From Bacteroidota bacterium (GTDB lineage: Bacteria; Bacteroidota; Bacteroidia; Chitinophagales; Chitinophagaceae), in NCBI GenBank assembly GCA_023428755.1, contig JAEYWX010000012.1, positions 248,001-312,000 of the forward strand: 64,000 nt of DNA, in the 5' to 3' direction. A program made the translations under genes and the position numbers. This document shows, one piece after another, positions 43,089 to 51,662 of the stretch. Every line of letters starts with the position of its first letter. Position 1 is the stretch's first letter. The notes beneath the pieces were generated by a model that was not told the origin of the DNA, did not search any database, and saw only the letters and a program-made list of their open reading frames with translations.

Positions 43089-43543
43089 GGTGTGAAACAA
43101 TTTGACGGGTTCAATTTGCTGTTATTAGACAATTTAGTTGGTGAGCTTAAGTAGCCAGCAAATCGTGCAGAAGAAACGTTGATTTCCTAAGCATTTATTC
43201 AAAATAAATACGATTGTTTTTTTTTGTTGTTGCAATTATTTTTACACTAAATATGTAACCTTTTGCTTGTTTTATCACACTATCTCAAATGAAAATGTAG
43301 AATTTACGGTTCCGGGATTAAGCATTTTCCCTTAATATTTGAAAAATATTCTACCCCCTTAAAAAAAAAATGAATGAGGTTAAAAGTTTGGAACAGTAAT
43401 TGCTATTTTTAAAGAGATAATTTGATCGAAAAAAATATAATAAATAATTGCTCGTTAATTATTTATAATTTAGAAATAATTCTTTCGCAACAGGGAAGAG
43501 TCAGGATACATTGATGGTTTTACAATGTGGATTTTGGGTAAAC
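43089..43543 (+). other. AT-rich gene-free region; possible small RNA near its end
   Basis: No coding frame of any merit lies in this 455-bp stretch, and it is clearly richer in A and T than its surroundings, with several A and T runs between 43190 and 43500. It ends in a strong plus-strand terminator (43544-43565) with no plus-strand gene in front. A short noncoding transcript ending there is the simplest reading. I found no exact TAnnTTTG box in it and no tRNA fold; near matches occur at 43383-43390 and 43419-43425. Confidence 0.35.
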
Positions 43544-43565
43544 GACCCCGCTTTCCAGCGGGGTC
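43544..43565 (+). terminator. Orphan intrinsic terminator
   Basis: A 9-bp stem GACCCCGCT/AGCGGGGTC with a 4-nt loop is followed by TATTTTTTTT on the plus strand only. The nearest upstream gene is on the other strand and faces away. Confidence 0.85.
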
Positions 43566-43613
43566 TATTTTTTTTATAGGGAAACACCTATTGTAAAGTT
43601 GAAAGCTTCACAA

Positions 43614-43621
43614 TACATTTG
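43614..43621 (+). promoter_or_regulatory. Promoter for the secreted 154-aa protein gene
   Basis: TACATTTG fits TAnnTTTG, and a TTG at 43591-43593 lies 20 nt upstream, the normal -33 spacing. The ATG at 43660 leaves a leader of about 33 nt. Confidence 0.65.
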
Positions 43622-43659
43622 TTTGGTAATCCAGTGTTCAATATCCAAAAACGTATTCT

Positions 43660-44124
43660 ATGAAGAAGCTAGTCTTTCTACTTTCGTGTAGTTTTCTTTC
43701 CATTCTATCTTATTCCCAAGAGGTCAAGTTCGAATCAGGTCGCCAGAAGCATGATGGTAAGCCAGCTGTGTTCAATACAGTAGCGGGCAGGTTTGCGCCA
43801 TCGCAAAACTTCATTAACGATGTGATGAGCTATCGCTTAAATCAACAAGTTGATTTAGTTGTAACCAATGGTTTTCGTTTTAAAGGTGAAGTAACTGCTA
43901 TCACCAGCGATGCGCCCGGTCTTACAACTGTTACTATTCAGTCAACTGACCGTCCGGGTCTTTTACTTTCCATTTCGAAGATCACATTACCTGATCAAAC
44001 GATCAATTACCGTGGTGTTATGCTAAGTAAAAAATCAAGTGATATGCTGATGATGGAAAAAGATCCTGTTACAGGAAGTTACACCTGGAATAAAGTACAG
44101 GTTTCCAATATGCTCGCTGATTAA
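43660..44124 (+). CDS. Secreted protein of unknown function
   Basis: A 154-residue exported protein with a clear signal peptide (MKKLVFLLSCSFLSILSYSQ). The mature part is beta-rich and hydrophilic, with the segment VDLVVTNGFRFKGEVTAITSDAPGLTTVTIQS resembling a small Sm/OB-like barrel in pattern, though I cannot assign a family. It lies 48 nt upstream of a T9SS-secreted protease gene on the same strand and is probably cotranscribed with it, so it could be an inhibitor, chaperone or accessory factor of that protease. That is inference from position. Confidence 0.6.
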   Translation: MKKLVFLLSCSFLSILSYSQEVKFESGRQKHDGKPAVFNTVAGRFAPSQNFINDVMSYRLNQQVDLVVTNGFRFKGEVTAITSDAPGLTTVTIQSTDRPGLLLSISKITLPDQTINYRGVMLSKKSSDMLMMEKDPVTGSYTWNKVQVSNMLAD

Positions 44125-44172
44125 ATCTATCTGTTCCAGCAGGTAATTTATATTTCTTTAAAATCCACAACT

Positions 44173-45792
44173 ATGACACGTATCCTTTTAACAAGCTTTC
44201 TTGCTTTTATAGCAATGGCTTATACCTCAGCGCAGGTGCCAAAACTCAACAGCAACTCCAGCGCAAGCGCAACCATTTTTCTAGATTTTGATGGCCATAC
44301 AGTACAGAGCCCTTATTGGAATGGGGGGACACATTTTTACGCTACCCCGTCAGGCTTATCTAACACTCAAATTATCACAGCCTTTTATCAAATCGCAGAA
44401 GACTTCAGTCCATTCAACCTTAATATAACTACAGATTCAACCGTATACTTTGCAGCTCCCATAAACAAACGGCAACGTATCATTATTACAGCTTACAGCA
44501 GTTGGTACGGAAGCGCAGGCGGTGTAGCTTATCTTGGTTGTTTTACGTGGGGAATGGAAATTCCTGGGTTTGTGTTTGCAAATCTTTTGGGATATAACGA
44601 AAAAAATATTGGTGAAGCAGCATCGCATGAAACTGGTCATACGCTTGGCTTAAATCACCAGACATTGTATGATGCCAATTGTAACTTTGTAGCAGAGTAT
44701 AATCCAGGTACAGGTTCAGGCTCCACAAGTTGGGCTCCGATTATGGGTAACAGCTATGGCAAAACGCTTAGTTTATGGCACAAAGGCACCACTACACAAG
44801 GTTGCAGCAAATTGCAGGATGATCTGGCAATCCTTGGCAACTCAACAAATGGCTTTGGATTCAAGGTTGATTCTGTAGGTAATACCCACCGCACTTCCAC
44901 AAAAGTAACAATGACAGCAGGTGCGCCGCTTAATTCTCCCCAACCAGTAACAAAATCTTTTGCTGTACAAAGTAAAATTAATACTACTGATGATATCGAT
45001 ATTTTCAGGATTGATATCACCGAAGCTTCCCGTTATCAAATGACAGCCAATCCTGCTCCATCTGGAACTACAAAACCTAATGTGGATTTGCAGCTTGCTA
45101 TTTTAAACGATAGAGGAAATACGATCACAACCTATAATCCCGCCAATACGTTGAGCGTTTCGATTGATAGTGTGTTTACCCCCGGCACTTATTATTTACG
45201 TCTAAGTAATGCAGCTAATACAAACGTAACCAACTATGGAATGCTGGGCGACTATGTAGTAAGCGGAGCCGCTTTGCCATCTACATTACCTGTTCAAAGC
45301 ATGAAGCTTACCGGTAAGGCAACAAACAACAAACATGAATTGAACTGGAACATCATTGCTGATGAACCAATTGAATCAATTGTGGTGGAAACTTCAACGA
45401 ATGGAAGCAACTTCAGCAGCTTGCAATCAGTAAACAGCAGCAGCACTCGCTACGAACATCTGCCAACAGAAAAGCAAACAGTGTTCTACCGTTTACTTGT
45501 AACTACCGCTTCTCAATTAAAATACTACTCCAATGTTGTAGCATTACGTGAAGTTGGTAAAAGTTCAAAATTCGATGTAGTAACCAACATCATTAATAAA
45601 AATGAAATTGCACTCAACAGCAAAGGCTCTTATAACTGGCGTATCCTGGATATGAGTGGCCGGGCCGTAGCAAATGGTAAAACAAGCACAGGCTTTAACC
45701 TTTTACAAACCGGCGCAATTACCAGTGGAATGTACCTGCTTCAAATTATTGACGGGCAGGAGATCACAACAGAAAAAATAGTGAAACAATAA
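44173..45792 (+). CDS. T9SS-secreted metzincin-like metalloprotease
   Basis: A 539-residue exported protein. The signal peptide ends at about residue 20 (YTSA, then QVPK). The extended zinc motif HETGHTLGLNH gives H152, E153, H156 and H162 of a metzincin. A beta-sandwich that resembles a pre-peptidase C-terminal domain spans about 260-375, then a fibronectin-like region. The last 70 residues match the type A T9SS sorting domain (NWRILDMSGRAVANGK, SGMYLLQI, and a final KIVKQ). So it should cross the outer membrane by type IX secretion. The substrate is unknown. Confidence 0.85.
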   Translation: MTRILLTSFLAFIAMAYTSAQVPKLNSNSSASATIFLDFDGHTVQSPYWNGGTHFYATPSGLSNTQIITAFYQIAEDFSPFNLNITTDSTVYFAAPINKRQRIIITAYSSWYGSAGGVAYLGCFTWGMEIPGFVFANLLGYNEKNIGEAASHETGHTLGLNHQTLYDANCNFVAEYNPGTGSGSTSWAPIMGNSYGKTLSLWHKGTTTQGCSKLQDDLAILGNSTNGFGFKVDSVGNTHRTSTKVTMTAGAPLNSPQPVTKSFAVQSKINTTDDIDIFRIDITEASRYQMTANPAPSGTTKPNVDLQLAILNDRGNTITTYNPANTLSVSIDSVFTPGTYYLRLSNAANTNVTNYGMLGDYVVSGAALPSTLPVQSMKLTGKATNNKHELNWNIIADEPIESIVVETSTNGSNFSSLQSVNSSSTRYEHLPTEKQTVFYRLLVTTASQLKYYSNVVALREVGKSSKFDVVTNIINKNEIALNSKGSYNWRILDMSGRAVANGKTSTGFNLLQTGAITSGMYLLQIIDGQEITTEKIVKQ

Positions 45793-45825
45793 GTTTTTCG
45801 ATAGTCATAGTTTACCACTGGAACC

Positions 45826-45846
45826 AGCTGCCCCAAAAGGGCAGCT
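45826..45846 (+). terminator. Intrinsic terminator after the T9SS protease gene
   Basis: An 8-bp stem AGCTGCCC/GGGCAGCT with a 5-nt loop is followed by a run of seven T (45846-45852). Confidence 0.9.
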
Positions 45847-45866
45847 TTTTTTATCATCCCTTTGCT

Positions 45867-45874
45867 TACATTTG
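45867..45874 (+). promoter_or_regulatory. Promoter -7 box for the DUF4290 gene
   Basis: TACATTTG fits TAnnTTTG and ends 11 nt before the ATG at 45886. Confidence 0.6.
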
Positions 45875-45885
45875 CTTTTACAACT

Positions 45886-46590
45886 ATGGAATATAATACA
45901 ACCAGGAATCATTTAACCATTCGTGAATATGGGCGCCATATTCAAAAAATGGTAGATCATATCCTGACCATTGAAGACAGATCGAAGCGCCAGGAACAGG
46001 CGCATGTGGTAATTGAGTTAATGGGTTTTCTGAATCCGCATTTGAAGAATGTGGAAGATTTCCGGCACAAGCTATGGGATCATTTATTTCTCATCTCCGA
46101 TTTTAAATTGGATGTTGAAAGTCCCTATCCCATTCCAACACGTGAATCATTAAAGGCAAAACCAAACCCATTACCGTATCCAAAACGTTACCCCCGCTTA
46201 AATCATCTTGGAAAAAATATTGAGCTGGTAATTGACAAGGCTTTGAAAGAAGAGAACCCGGAAAAGAAACAGGGCTTTGCCAACGCCATTGCTTATTACA
46301 TGAAGCTTTCGTATAACAACTGGCATAAAGAAAATATTCACGACGATGCCATCCAGGCAGAATTAACTGCTATTACCAAAGGTGAACTTGAATTTAATAA
46401 CCGGCCGTTTGTACGCCAATACCGGCCGAGTGACGATTTCAGAGAAAACCGTGGCGGCGGTGGTGGAAAGTTCAAAAAGCATTTCCAGCAACGTAGTGGT
46501 GGTGGTGGCGGCGGACGAGATAACAGAGGAGGTGGCCGTGACAACCGTGGCGGCAGCGGTGGTGGCGGAAAGTTCAAAAAGAGGTATTGA
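45886..46590 (+). CDS. DUF4290 protein with RGG-rich C-terminal tail
   Basis: A 234-residue cytoplasmic protein. The first 170 residues form a helical DUF4290 domain (RNHLTIREYGRHIQKMVDHI, GFLNPHLKNVEDFRHKLWDHLF), of unknown function and found in Bacteroidota. The last 50 residues are Gly/Arg-rich repeats (RDNRGGG and GGGKFKK), like RNA-binding RGG tails. The ATG at 45886 follows the promoter box. Terminators on both sides make it a single-gene unit. The tail suggests nucleic-acid binding, but that is inferred. Confidence 0.8.
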   Translation: MEYNTTRNHLTIREYGRHIQKMVDHILTIEDRSKRQEQAHVVIELMGFLNPHLKNVEDFRHKLWDHLFLISDFKLDVESPYPIPTRESLKAKPNPLPYPKRYPRLNHLGKNIELVIDKALKEENPEKKQGFANAIAYYMKLSYNNWHKENIHDDAIQAELTAITKGELEFNNRPFVRQYRPSDDFRENRGGGGGKFKKHFQQRSGGGGGGRDNRGGGRDNRGGSGGGGKFKKRY

Positions 46591-46613
46591 TCGTTCGTTC
46601 GGCAAACGATTTG

Positions 46614-46646
46614 AAAGGTTAATAAGAAATGTTCTTGTTAACCTTT
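46614..46646 (+). terminator. Intrinsic terminator of the DUF4290 gene
   Basis: A 9-bp stem AAAGGTTAA/TTAACCTTT continues through a T-G wobble into 5 more pairs AAGAA/TTCTT with a 3-nt loop, followed by TTTATTT. Confidence 0.85.
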
Positions 46647-46716
46647 TTTATTTCCCTGTACTTTGTGATATTCAAGCCTTGTAAGGCAACACACTTAAAA
46701 CATTTAACTACAGGCC

Positions 46717-48027
46717 ATGCATTCTTTTGAAGTAAGAGGTGGTAAAAAACTCAACGGTGAAATTGTTCCGCAGGGTGCCAAAAACGAAGCACTGCAAATC
46801 ATCAGTGCTGTTTTGCTTACACCCGAAAAAGTAACGATCACAAACATCCCCGATATTGTTGATGTAAATCTGCTGATTGAATTGTTGGGCGAAATGAATG
46901 TGAAGATCGAACGTCCGCAACGGGATACCTGTATTTTCCAGGCTGATGATGTAGATATTGATTACCTGCACAGCGAACGATTTAAAAAGAAAAGTGGCAA
47001 GCTTCGTGGAAGCGTAATGCTGGCCGGACCAATGCTGGCCCGTTATAAAAAAGCATTTATTCCAAAACCGGGCGGTGATAAAATCGGCAGAAGAAGATTA
47101 GATACGCATGTGATTGGTTTTGAAAAATTAGGAGCAGCATTTAATTATCATGCAGAAGATGGCTTCTTTCATTTAACAACCGATGAGTTGAAAGCCGCTT
47201 ACATGTTACTGGACGAGCCTAGTGTAACCGGCACAGCGAACATTGTAATGGCGGCCAGTATGGCCACCGGCACTACTACCATTTACAATGCAGCATGCGA
47301 ACCCTATATTCAACAATTGTGTGCCATGCTCAACCGCATGGGTGCAAAGATCAGCGGTGTGGGCAGCAACCTGCTTACCATTGAAGGTGTTGATTATTTA
47401 GCAGGTACAGCTCATCGTATTTTACCCGACATGATCGAAGTAGGTTCGTTCATTGGATTGGCAGCTATGACGCAGAGCGATATTGTGATCAAAGGTGCAG
47501 GTGTTGATCAGCTTGGTATTATTCCTGAAAAATTCAGGCAGTTAGGAATTGATCTGAAAATTGACGGAGATGATATTCATATTCCTGAGCAGGAGCTGTA
47601 TGAAATACAACGGTACTTCGATGGTGGTGTGCTAACCATTTACGACCATCCCTGGCCGGGTTTTACGCCCGATTTGTTAAGTATTGTTTTGGTGACAGCG
47701 ATCCAGGCAAAAGGAAGTGTACTCATTCACCAGAAAATGTTTGAAAGCCGTTTGTTCTTTGTAGATAAACTCATTGACATGGGTGCACAAATTATTTTAT
47801 GCGATCCGCACCGTGCTGTTGTGATTGGTTTGGAACGTGAACAAAAGCTGAGAGGAATTACCATGAGCAGCCCTGATATTCGTGCCGGGCAAGCCTTACT
47901 CATTGCGGCGTTAAGTGCAGAAGGAAAAAGTATTATTCAAAATATTGAACAGATCGATCGAGGCTATCAGTACATCGATGAACGTTTACGAAAGTTGGGT
48001 GCAGATATTAAACGTATAGAAGGATAA
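46717..48027 (+). CDS. murA: UDP-GlcNAc 1-carboxyvinyltransferase (MurA)
   Basis: A 436-residue enzyme making UDP-GlcNAc-enolpyruvate, the first committed step of peptidoglycan synthesis. K22 and N23 (GAKNEAL) are present, and the overall length and repeats fit MurA. The active-site loop reads PKPGGDKIGRRR: the residue equivalent to E. coli Cys115 is aspartate D121. An Asp at this place keeps activity but removes the fosfomycin target. It stands between two strong terminators, so it is its own unit. Confidence 0.95.
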   Translation: MHSFEVRGGKKLNGEIVPQGAKNEALQIISAVLLTPEKVTITNIPDIVDVNLLIELLGEMNVKIERPQRDTCIFQADDVDIDYLHSERFKKKSGKLRGSVMLAGPMLARYKKAFIPKPGGDKIGRRRLDTHVIGFEKLGAAFNYHAEDGFFHLTTDELKAAYMLLDEPSVTGTANIVMAASMATGTTTIYNAACEPYIQQLCAMLNRMGAKISGVGSNLLTIEGVDYLAGTAHRILPDMIEVGSFIGLAAMTQSDIVIKGAGVDQLGIIPEKFRQLGIDLKIDGDDIHIPEQELYEIQRYFDGGVLTIYDHPWPGFTPDLLSIVLVTAIQAKGSVLIHQKMFESRLFFVDKLIDMGAQIILCDPHRAVVIGLEREQKLRGITMSSPDIRAGQALLIAALSAEGKSIIQNIEQIDRGYQYIDERLRKLGADIKRIEG

Positions 48028-48046
48028 ATGAATCGTTTGAAATAAA

Positions 48047-48074
48047 AAATCCCCCGATTGTTATCGGGGGATTT
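48047..48074. terminator. Bidirectional terminator between murA and typA
   Basis: A 12-bp stem AAATCCCCCGAT/ATCGGGGGATTT with a 4-nt loop lies between two convergent genes with T-rich exits on both strands. Confidence 0.9.
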
Positions 48075-48086
48075 TACTTTTATCGC

Positions 48087-49898
48087 TTATGCCATTTGTG
48101 CACTCATGGCTTTTGATTGCTTCTTTCTTTCTTCTTCATCCAAAATCACCTTCCGCATACGGATGAAGTTGGGTGTTACTTCAATACATTCATCAAACTG
48201 AATGTATTCCATACACTCTTCCAATGTCAGCAAAGTTTTTGGAGCAATACGTGTTGCATCATCGCTGCCGCTTGCACGGTGGTTGGTCAATTTCTTTCCT
48301 TCCGTTGCATTCACAACAAGATCACCTGGTTTAATGTGCTCAGCAATAATCTGTCCGGCATACACATCTTCACCCGGATCAACAAAGAAAGTACCACGGT
48401 CCTGTAATTTATCAATCGAGTAACCGGTTGTTTTATCCTGAAATTTCGACAACAATACACCATTGTTACGGCCTGGGATTACACCCTTCCATGGTTTGTA
48501 TTCGCTGAAGCGGTGCGCCATAACAGCTTCACCGGTTGTAGCAGTTAACATTTGTGTACGCAATCCAATTAAACCACGTGAAGGAATATCAAATTCCAGA
48601 TGCTGCATTTCACCTTTTGTTTCCATCACCAGCATTTCACCTTTGCGGCGTGTCACCAGGTCGATTACTTTACTTGCAAATTCCTGCGGCACATCTACTA
48701 CTAAGGTTTCGTATGGCTCACATTTTTTACCATTGATCTCTTTGGTAATTACCTGCGGCTGACCAACAGTTAATTCATATCCTTCACGACGCATGGTTTC
48801 AATTAAGATACCAAGGTGAAGAATACCACGACCATACACAACCAAACTATCACCATCTTCACTATCGGCTACACGGAGTGCAAGGTTTTTTTCTGTTTCT
48901 TTCATTAAGCGATCACGCAGGTGACGGCTTGTAACAAACTTACCATCCTTGCCAAAGAACGGTGAGTTGTTTACGCTGAACAACATATTCATCGTTGGCT
49001 CGTCTACACTGATCACCGGTAATGCTTCCGGATTTTCAGCATCGGCCAATGTATCTCCAATATTAAAATCTTCAACACCTACTACTGCACAAAGATCACC
49101 GGCAACAACTTCTGTTACTTTCTTTTTACCCATTCCTTCAAACACATACAGTTCTTTTACTTTCAGTTTACGAACTGTGCCATCGGCCTGCATCAATGCT
49201 ACCTGCTGACTCTCTTTGATAGAACCACGGCTTACTTTTCCAATGGCAATACGGCCAAGGAACGAAGAATAATCCAATGAAGTGATTTGCATTTGCAATG
49301 GACCTTCAGCTACTTTAGGCGCAGGTACATGTTTAATGATACCTTCTAATAACGGGAAGATATTATCGATCTCAGTCAATGAATCGTTGAACCAACCATT
49401 CTTTCCACTTCCATAGTAAGTAGGGAAATCAAGTTGCTCCTCTGTCGCATCGAGGTTAAAGAAAAGATCGAATACAGAATCATGCACTTCATCGGGGCGA
49501 CAGTTTGGTTTGTCAACCTTGTTGATCACCACAATTGGTTTCAAATTCAACTGAAGCGCTTTCTGTAATACAAAACGTGTTTGAGGCATCGGTCCTTCAA
49601 ATGCATCCACCAGCAGAATTACACCATCGGCCATTTTCAATACACGTTCAACCTCTCCACCAAAATCGGCGTGGCCCGGCGTATCAATTACGTTAATTTT
49701 TACATCATTATATACTACGGCTGCGTTTTTTGAAAAGATGGTAATACCACGCTCTCTTTCGAGATCGTTACTATCCATAATCAGTTCGCCCGTGTCCTGA
49801 TTATCACGAAACACCTTGGTAGCGTGTAAAATTTTGTCTACCAGGGTTGTTTTCCCATGATCTACGTGAGCAATAATTGCTATGTTGCGAATATTCAT
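48087..49898 (-). CDS. typA: GTPase TypA/BipA
   Basis: A 603-residue ribosome-associated translational GTPase. G1 is AHVDHGKTT, G2 includes RGITI, G3 is DTPGHADF and G4 is NKVDKP. The EF-G-like domains and the conserved C-terminal region (GLRTQMLTATTGEAVM, HRASGSDDA) follow. It helps ribosome assembly and stress adaptation. I chose the ATG at 49898 (MNIRNIAIIA); the frame is open to 49916, only 34 nt from the promoter box, so that start is also possible. Confidence 0.96.
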   Translation of the reverse strand: MNIRNIAIIAHVDHGKTTLVDKILHATKVFRDNQDTGELIMDSNDLERERGITIFSKNAAVVYNDVKINVIDTPGHADFGGEVERVLKMADGVILLVDAFEGPMPQTRFVLQKALQLNLKPIVVINKVDKPNCRPDEVHDSVFDLFFNLDATEEQLDFPTYYGSGKNGWFNDSLTEIDNIFPLLEGIIKHVPAPKVAEGPLQMQITSLDYSSFLGRIAIGKVSRGSIKESQQVALMQADGTVRKLKVKELYVFEGMGKKKVTEVVAGDLCAVVGVEDFNIGDTLADAENPEALPVISVDEPTMNMLFSVNNSPFFGKDGKFVTSRHLRDRLMKETEKNLALRVADSEDGDSLVVYGRGILHLGILIETMRREGYELTVGQPQVITKEINGKKCEPYETLVVDVPQEFASKVIDLVTRRKGEMLVMETKGEMQHLEFDIPSRGLIGLRTQMLTATTGEAVMAHRFSEYKPWKGVIPGRNNGVLLSKFQDKTTGYSIDKLQDRGTFFVDPGEDVYAGQIIAEHIKPGDLVVNATEGKKLTNHRASGSDDATRIAPKTLLTLEECMEYIQFDECIEVTPNFIRMRKVILDEEERKKQSKAMSAQMA

Positions 49899-49949
49899 AA
49901 TCAATGCATTAGGCATGTAAACAAAGTTCCGATGCCATTTTTAAGGCGG

Positions 49950-49957
49950 CAAAGGTA
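49950..49957 (-). promoter_or_regulatory. Promoter -7 box for typA
   Basis: The minus strand reads TACCTTTG, an exact TAnnTTTG match, 51 nt before the ATG at 49898. Confidence 0.6.
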
Positions 49958-50060
49958 TGTCATTTAAGCGGGGTGGCAAGGGAAAAGGAGGTTAATGTTT
50001 GGTTACGAAGATTTGTTCTTAAAGGTGGATCCGGCCTTCCATTTATTGAAAGCTGTTTGT

Positions 50061-51551
50061 TTAATTCTTGAGTTTGTTTAATTCACTTGCTATTCGCTCT
50101 TTTACGATCTCTTCCTGTCTGCGATAAGCTGAGTGATTTTTTGGGTCTTCGATGAATTTATTTTTTATCTCAATTTCCATTTTACGTAGTTGGATATAGT
50201 TTTCAATAACATTGGCTTTCTCTTGCATTTTTTCATTCACATTTAGTTTCAGAATCAGAGAAGAAATGCTGTCAGCCTGCTGCCAGATAGGATAAGCCTG
50301 GTTCTCTAACACAACTAAGTTATTCCCGTTTTCGGCGTAAAGTGCCAATGCCTTTTCGTTAAGGTTTATAAATTGATCATACAATTCATTAAATCTGTCC
50401 AGATCAATTGACCCGTCTTTTCTCACAAATTCCACAATCGGCTGCCTTTCTTCAGCTGTTACTTTGTTTTGTTTCAGGTAAAAGCCACAAATAAATACGC
50501 TAACAAGAGCAATTACAGGCGAAACCCAGGGTACCTTTTGTTCCCGCCTTTCGATTTTAATGCTGATTGCAAACAGGTAACCAATGAATATTCCACTAAG
50601 CAAACCTCCAACATGAGCTGCATTATCAATACCCCCTTTTACACCATAGGCCAAATTGAACAATACAAAAACTATAATACTTTGCAGTAAAGCCCCACGT
50701 ACAGTTTTGGGAATGAGGCTGGTAGTTAGTAAAGCCAGGAATACTCCATACATACCGAACACGGCACCCGAAGCACCTGCACTGTTTACAGGTTCGGTAT
50801 GCCACCATAAGCTTACCAGGCTTGCAAGGATACCTGTACACAAATAAGCTGTGAGGTAACGAAGCTTACCAAGCATTGGTTCAAGATAAGCTGCAATAGA
50901 AAAAAGCGCATACATGTTTAGTAGTAAATGAATAACACCGTAATGAAGAAACATAGCAGTAAATAACCGCCACCAATCGCCGCTTAATGTAAGTGGGCCA
51001 AAGTTGCTTCCCCATCTTATATGCACAAGAGGGTTTGCCGAGAAAATGCCCGCTCCCTGTATTGCCATTAATATGAAAATGATTATGTTGATAGCTATAA
51101 TAATATAAGTAGAACTCGTGCTTCCCTTGTCGAGATTAAGAGCTTCATTGAGTTCGGCTATTTCATTGATTTCCTGCTCTGCAGCAACTCTTGTATCTGC
51201 AATGAGTTGTTGAACTAGCTTTTTATTTATCTCAATAGTTTCTGATGAAAGAGCAGTGCTTGTTTCTTGAAATACTGAAGAAAAATCCTCAACATTTTTT
51301 TGATTCTTCTTTTTAATGTCCATCAACTCATCATGAATCATTTCGCTTGATACAAGCAAGCCTTCAGGCGTTACGGTTGCAACAATCTCCATACTTTTTG
51401 AAAAAGCAGATACTGGAGTGTAGGCAATCAGGCTTTCTTCGGTTGCATACCTTATGTCCCAGTTTACTAGTTGAAAACTGCTGTAGCAAACTGCTAACAC
51501 GGTGGCCGGATCTGTAGTGTCAATCGGTAGGGTTTTTTCGTAACGTGGCAT
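50061..51551 (-). CDS. Rhomboid intramembrane serine protease with extra domains
   Basis: A 496-residue protein. The rhomboid core spans about 148-335 with six membrane segments; catalytic S261 lies in the GASGAVFG loop and H313 in AAHVGGLL. An N-terminal cytoplasmic domain of about 145 residues and a C-terminal soluble, coiled-coil-like tail of about 155 residues flank it. These extensions are larger than in GlpG. It cleaves membrane proteins within their transmembrane segments; the substrate is unknown. A terminator at 51617-51644 separates it from the cupin gene upstream. Confidence 0.88.
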   Translation of the reverse strand: MPRYEKTLPIDTTDPATVLAVCYSSFQLVNWDIRYATEESLIAYTPVSAFSKSMEIVATVTPEGLLVSSEMIHDELMDIKKKNQKNVEDFSSVFQETSTALSSETIEINKKLVQQLIADTRVAAEQEINEIAELNEALNLDKGSTSSTYIIIAINIIIFILMAIQGAGIFSANPLVHIRWGSNFGPLTLSGDWWRLFTAMFLHYGVIHLLLNMYALFSIAAYLEPMLGKLRYLTAYLCTGILASLVSLWWHTEPVNSAGASGAVFGMYGVFLALLTTSLIPKTVRGALLQSIIVFVLFNLAYGVKGGIDNAAHVGGLLSGIFIGYLFAISIKIERREQKVPWVSPVIALVSVFICGFYLKQNKVTAEERQPIVEFVRKDGSIDLDRFNELYDQFINLNEKALALYAENGNNLVVLENQAYPIWQQADSISSLILKLNVNEKMQEKANVIENYIQLRKMEIEIKNKFIEDPKNHSAYRRQEEIVKERIASELNKLKN

Positions 51552-51616
51552 GAGTGTCCTCTCTGGTTTTAGACTAAAAATAAGTGTTGTTGCAGAATCA
51601 GCAAATCAGGAAAACA

Positions 51617-51644
51617 AAAAAGGTTGTCAGTTGACAACCTTTTT
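51617..51644 (-). terminator. Intrinsic terminator after the cupin/JmjC gene
   Basis: A 12-bp stem AAAAAGGTTGTC/GACAACCTTTTT with a 4-nt loop lies 19 nt past the gene end. The minus-strand exit is T-rich. Confidence 0.8.
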
Positions 51645-51662
51645 ACTCTCACACTGAAAATA

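Noticed and set aside
46338..46577. Proline-rich frame on the minus strand
   Set aside because: It is only the complement of the Gly/Arg-rich tail of the DUF4290 protein.
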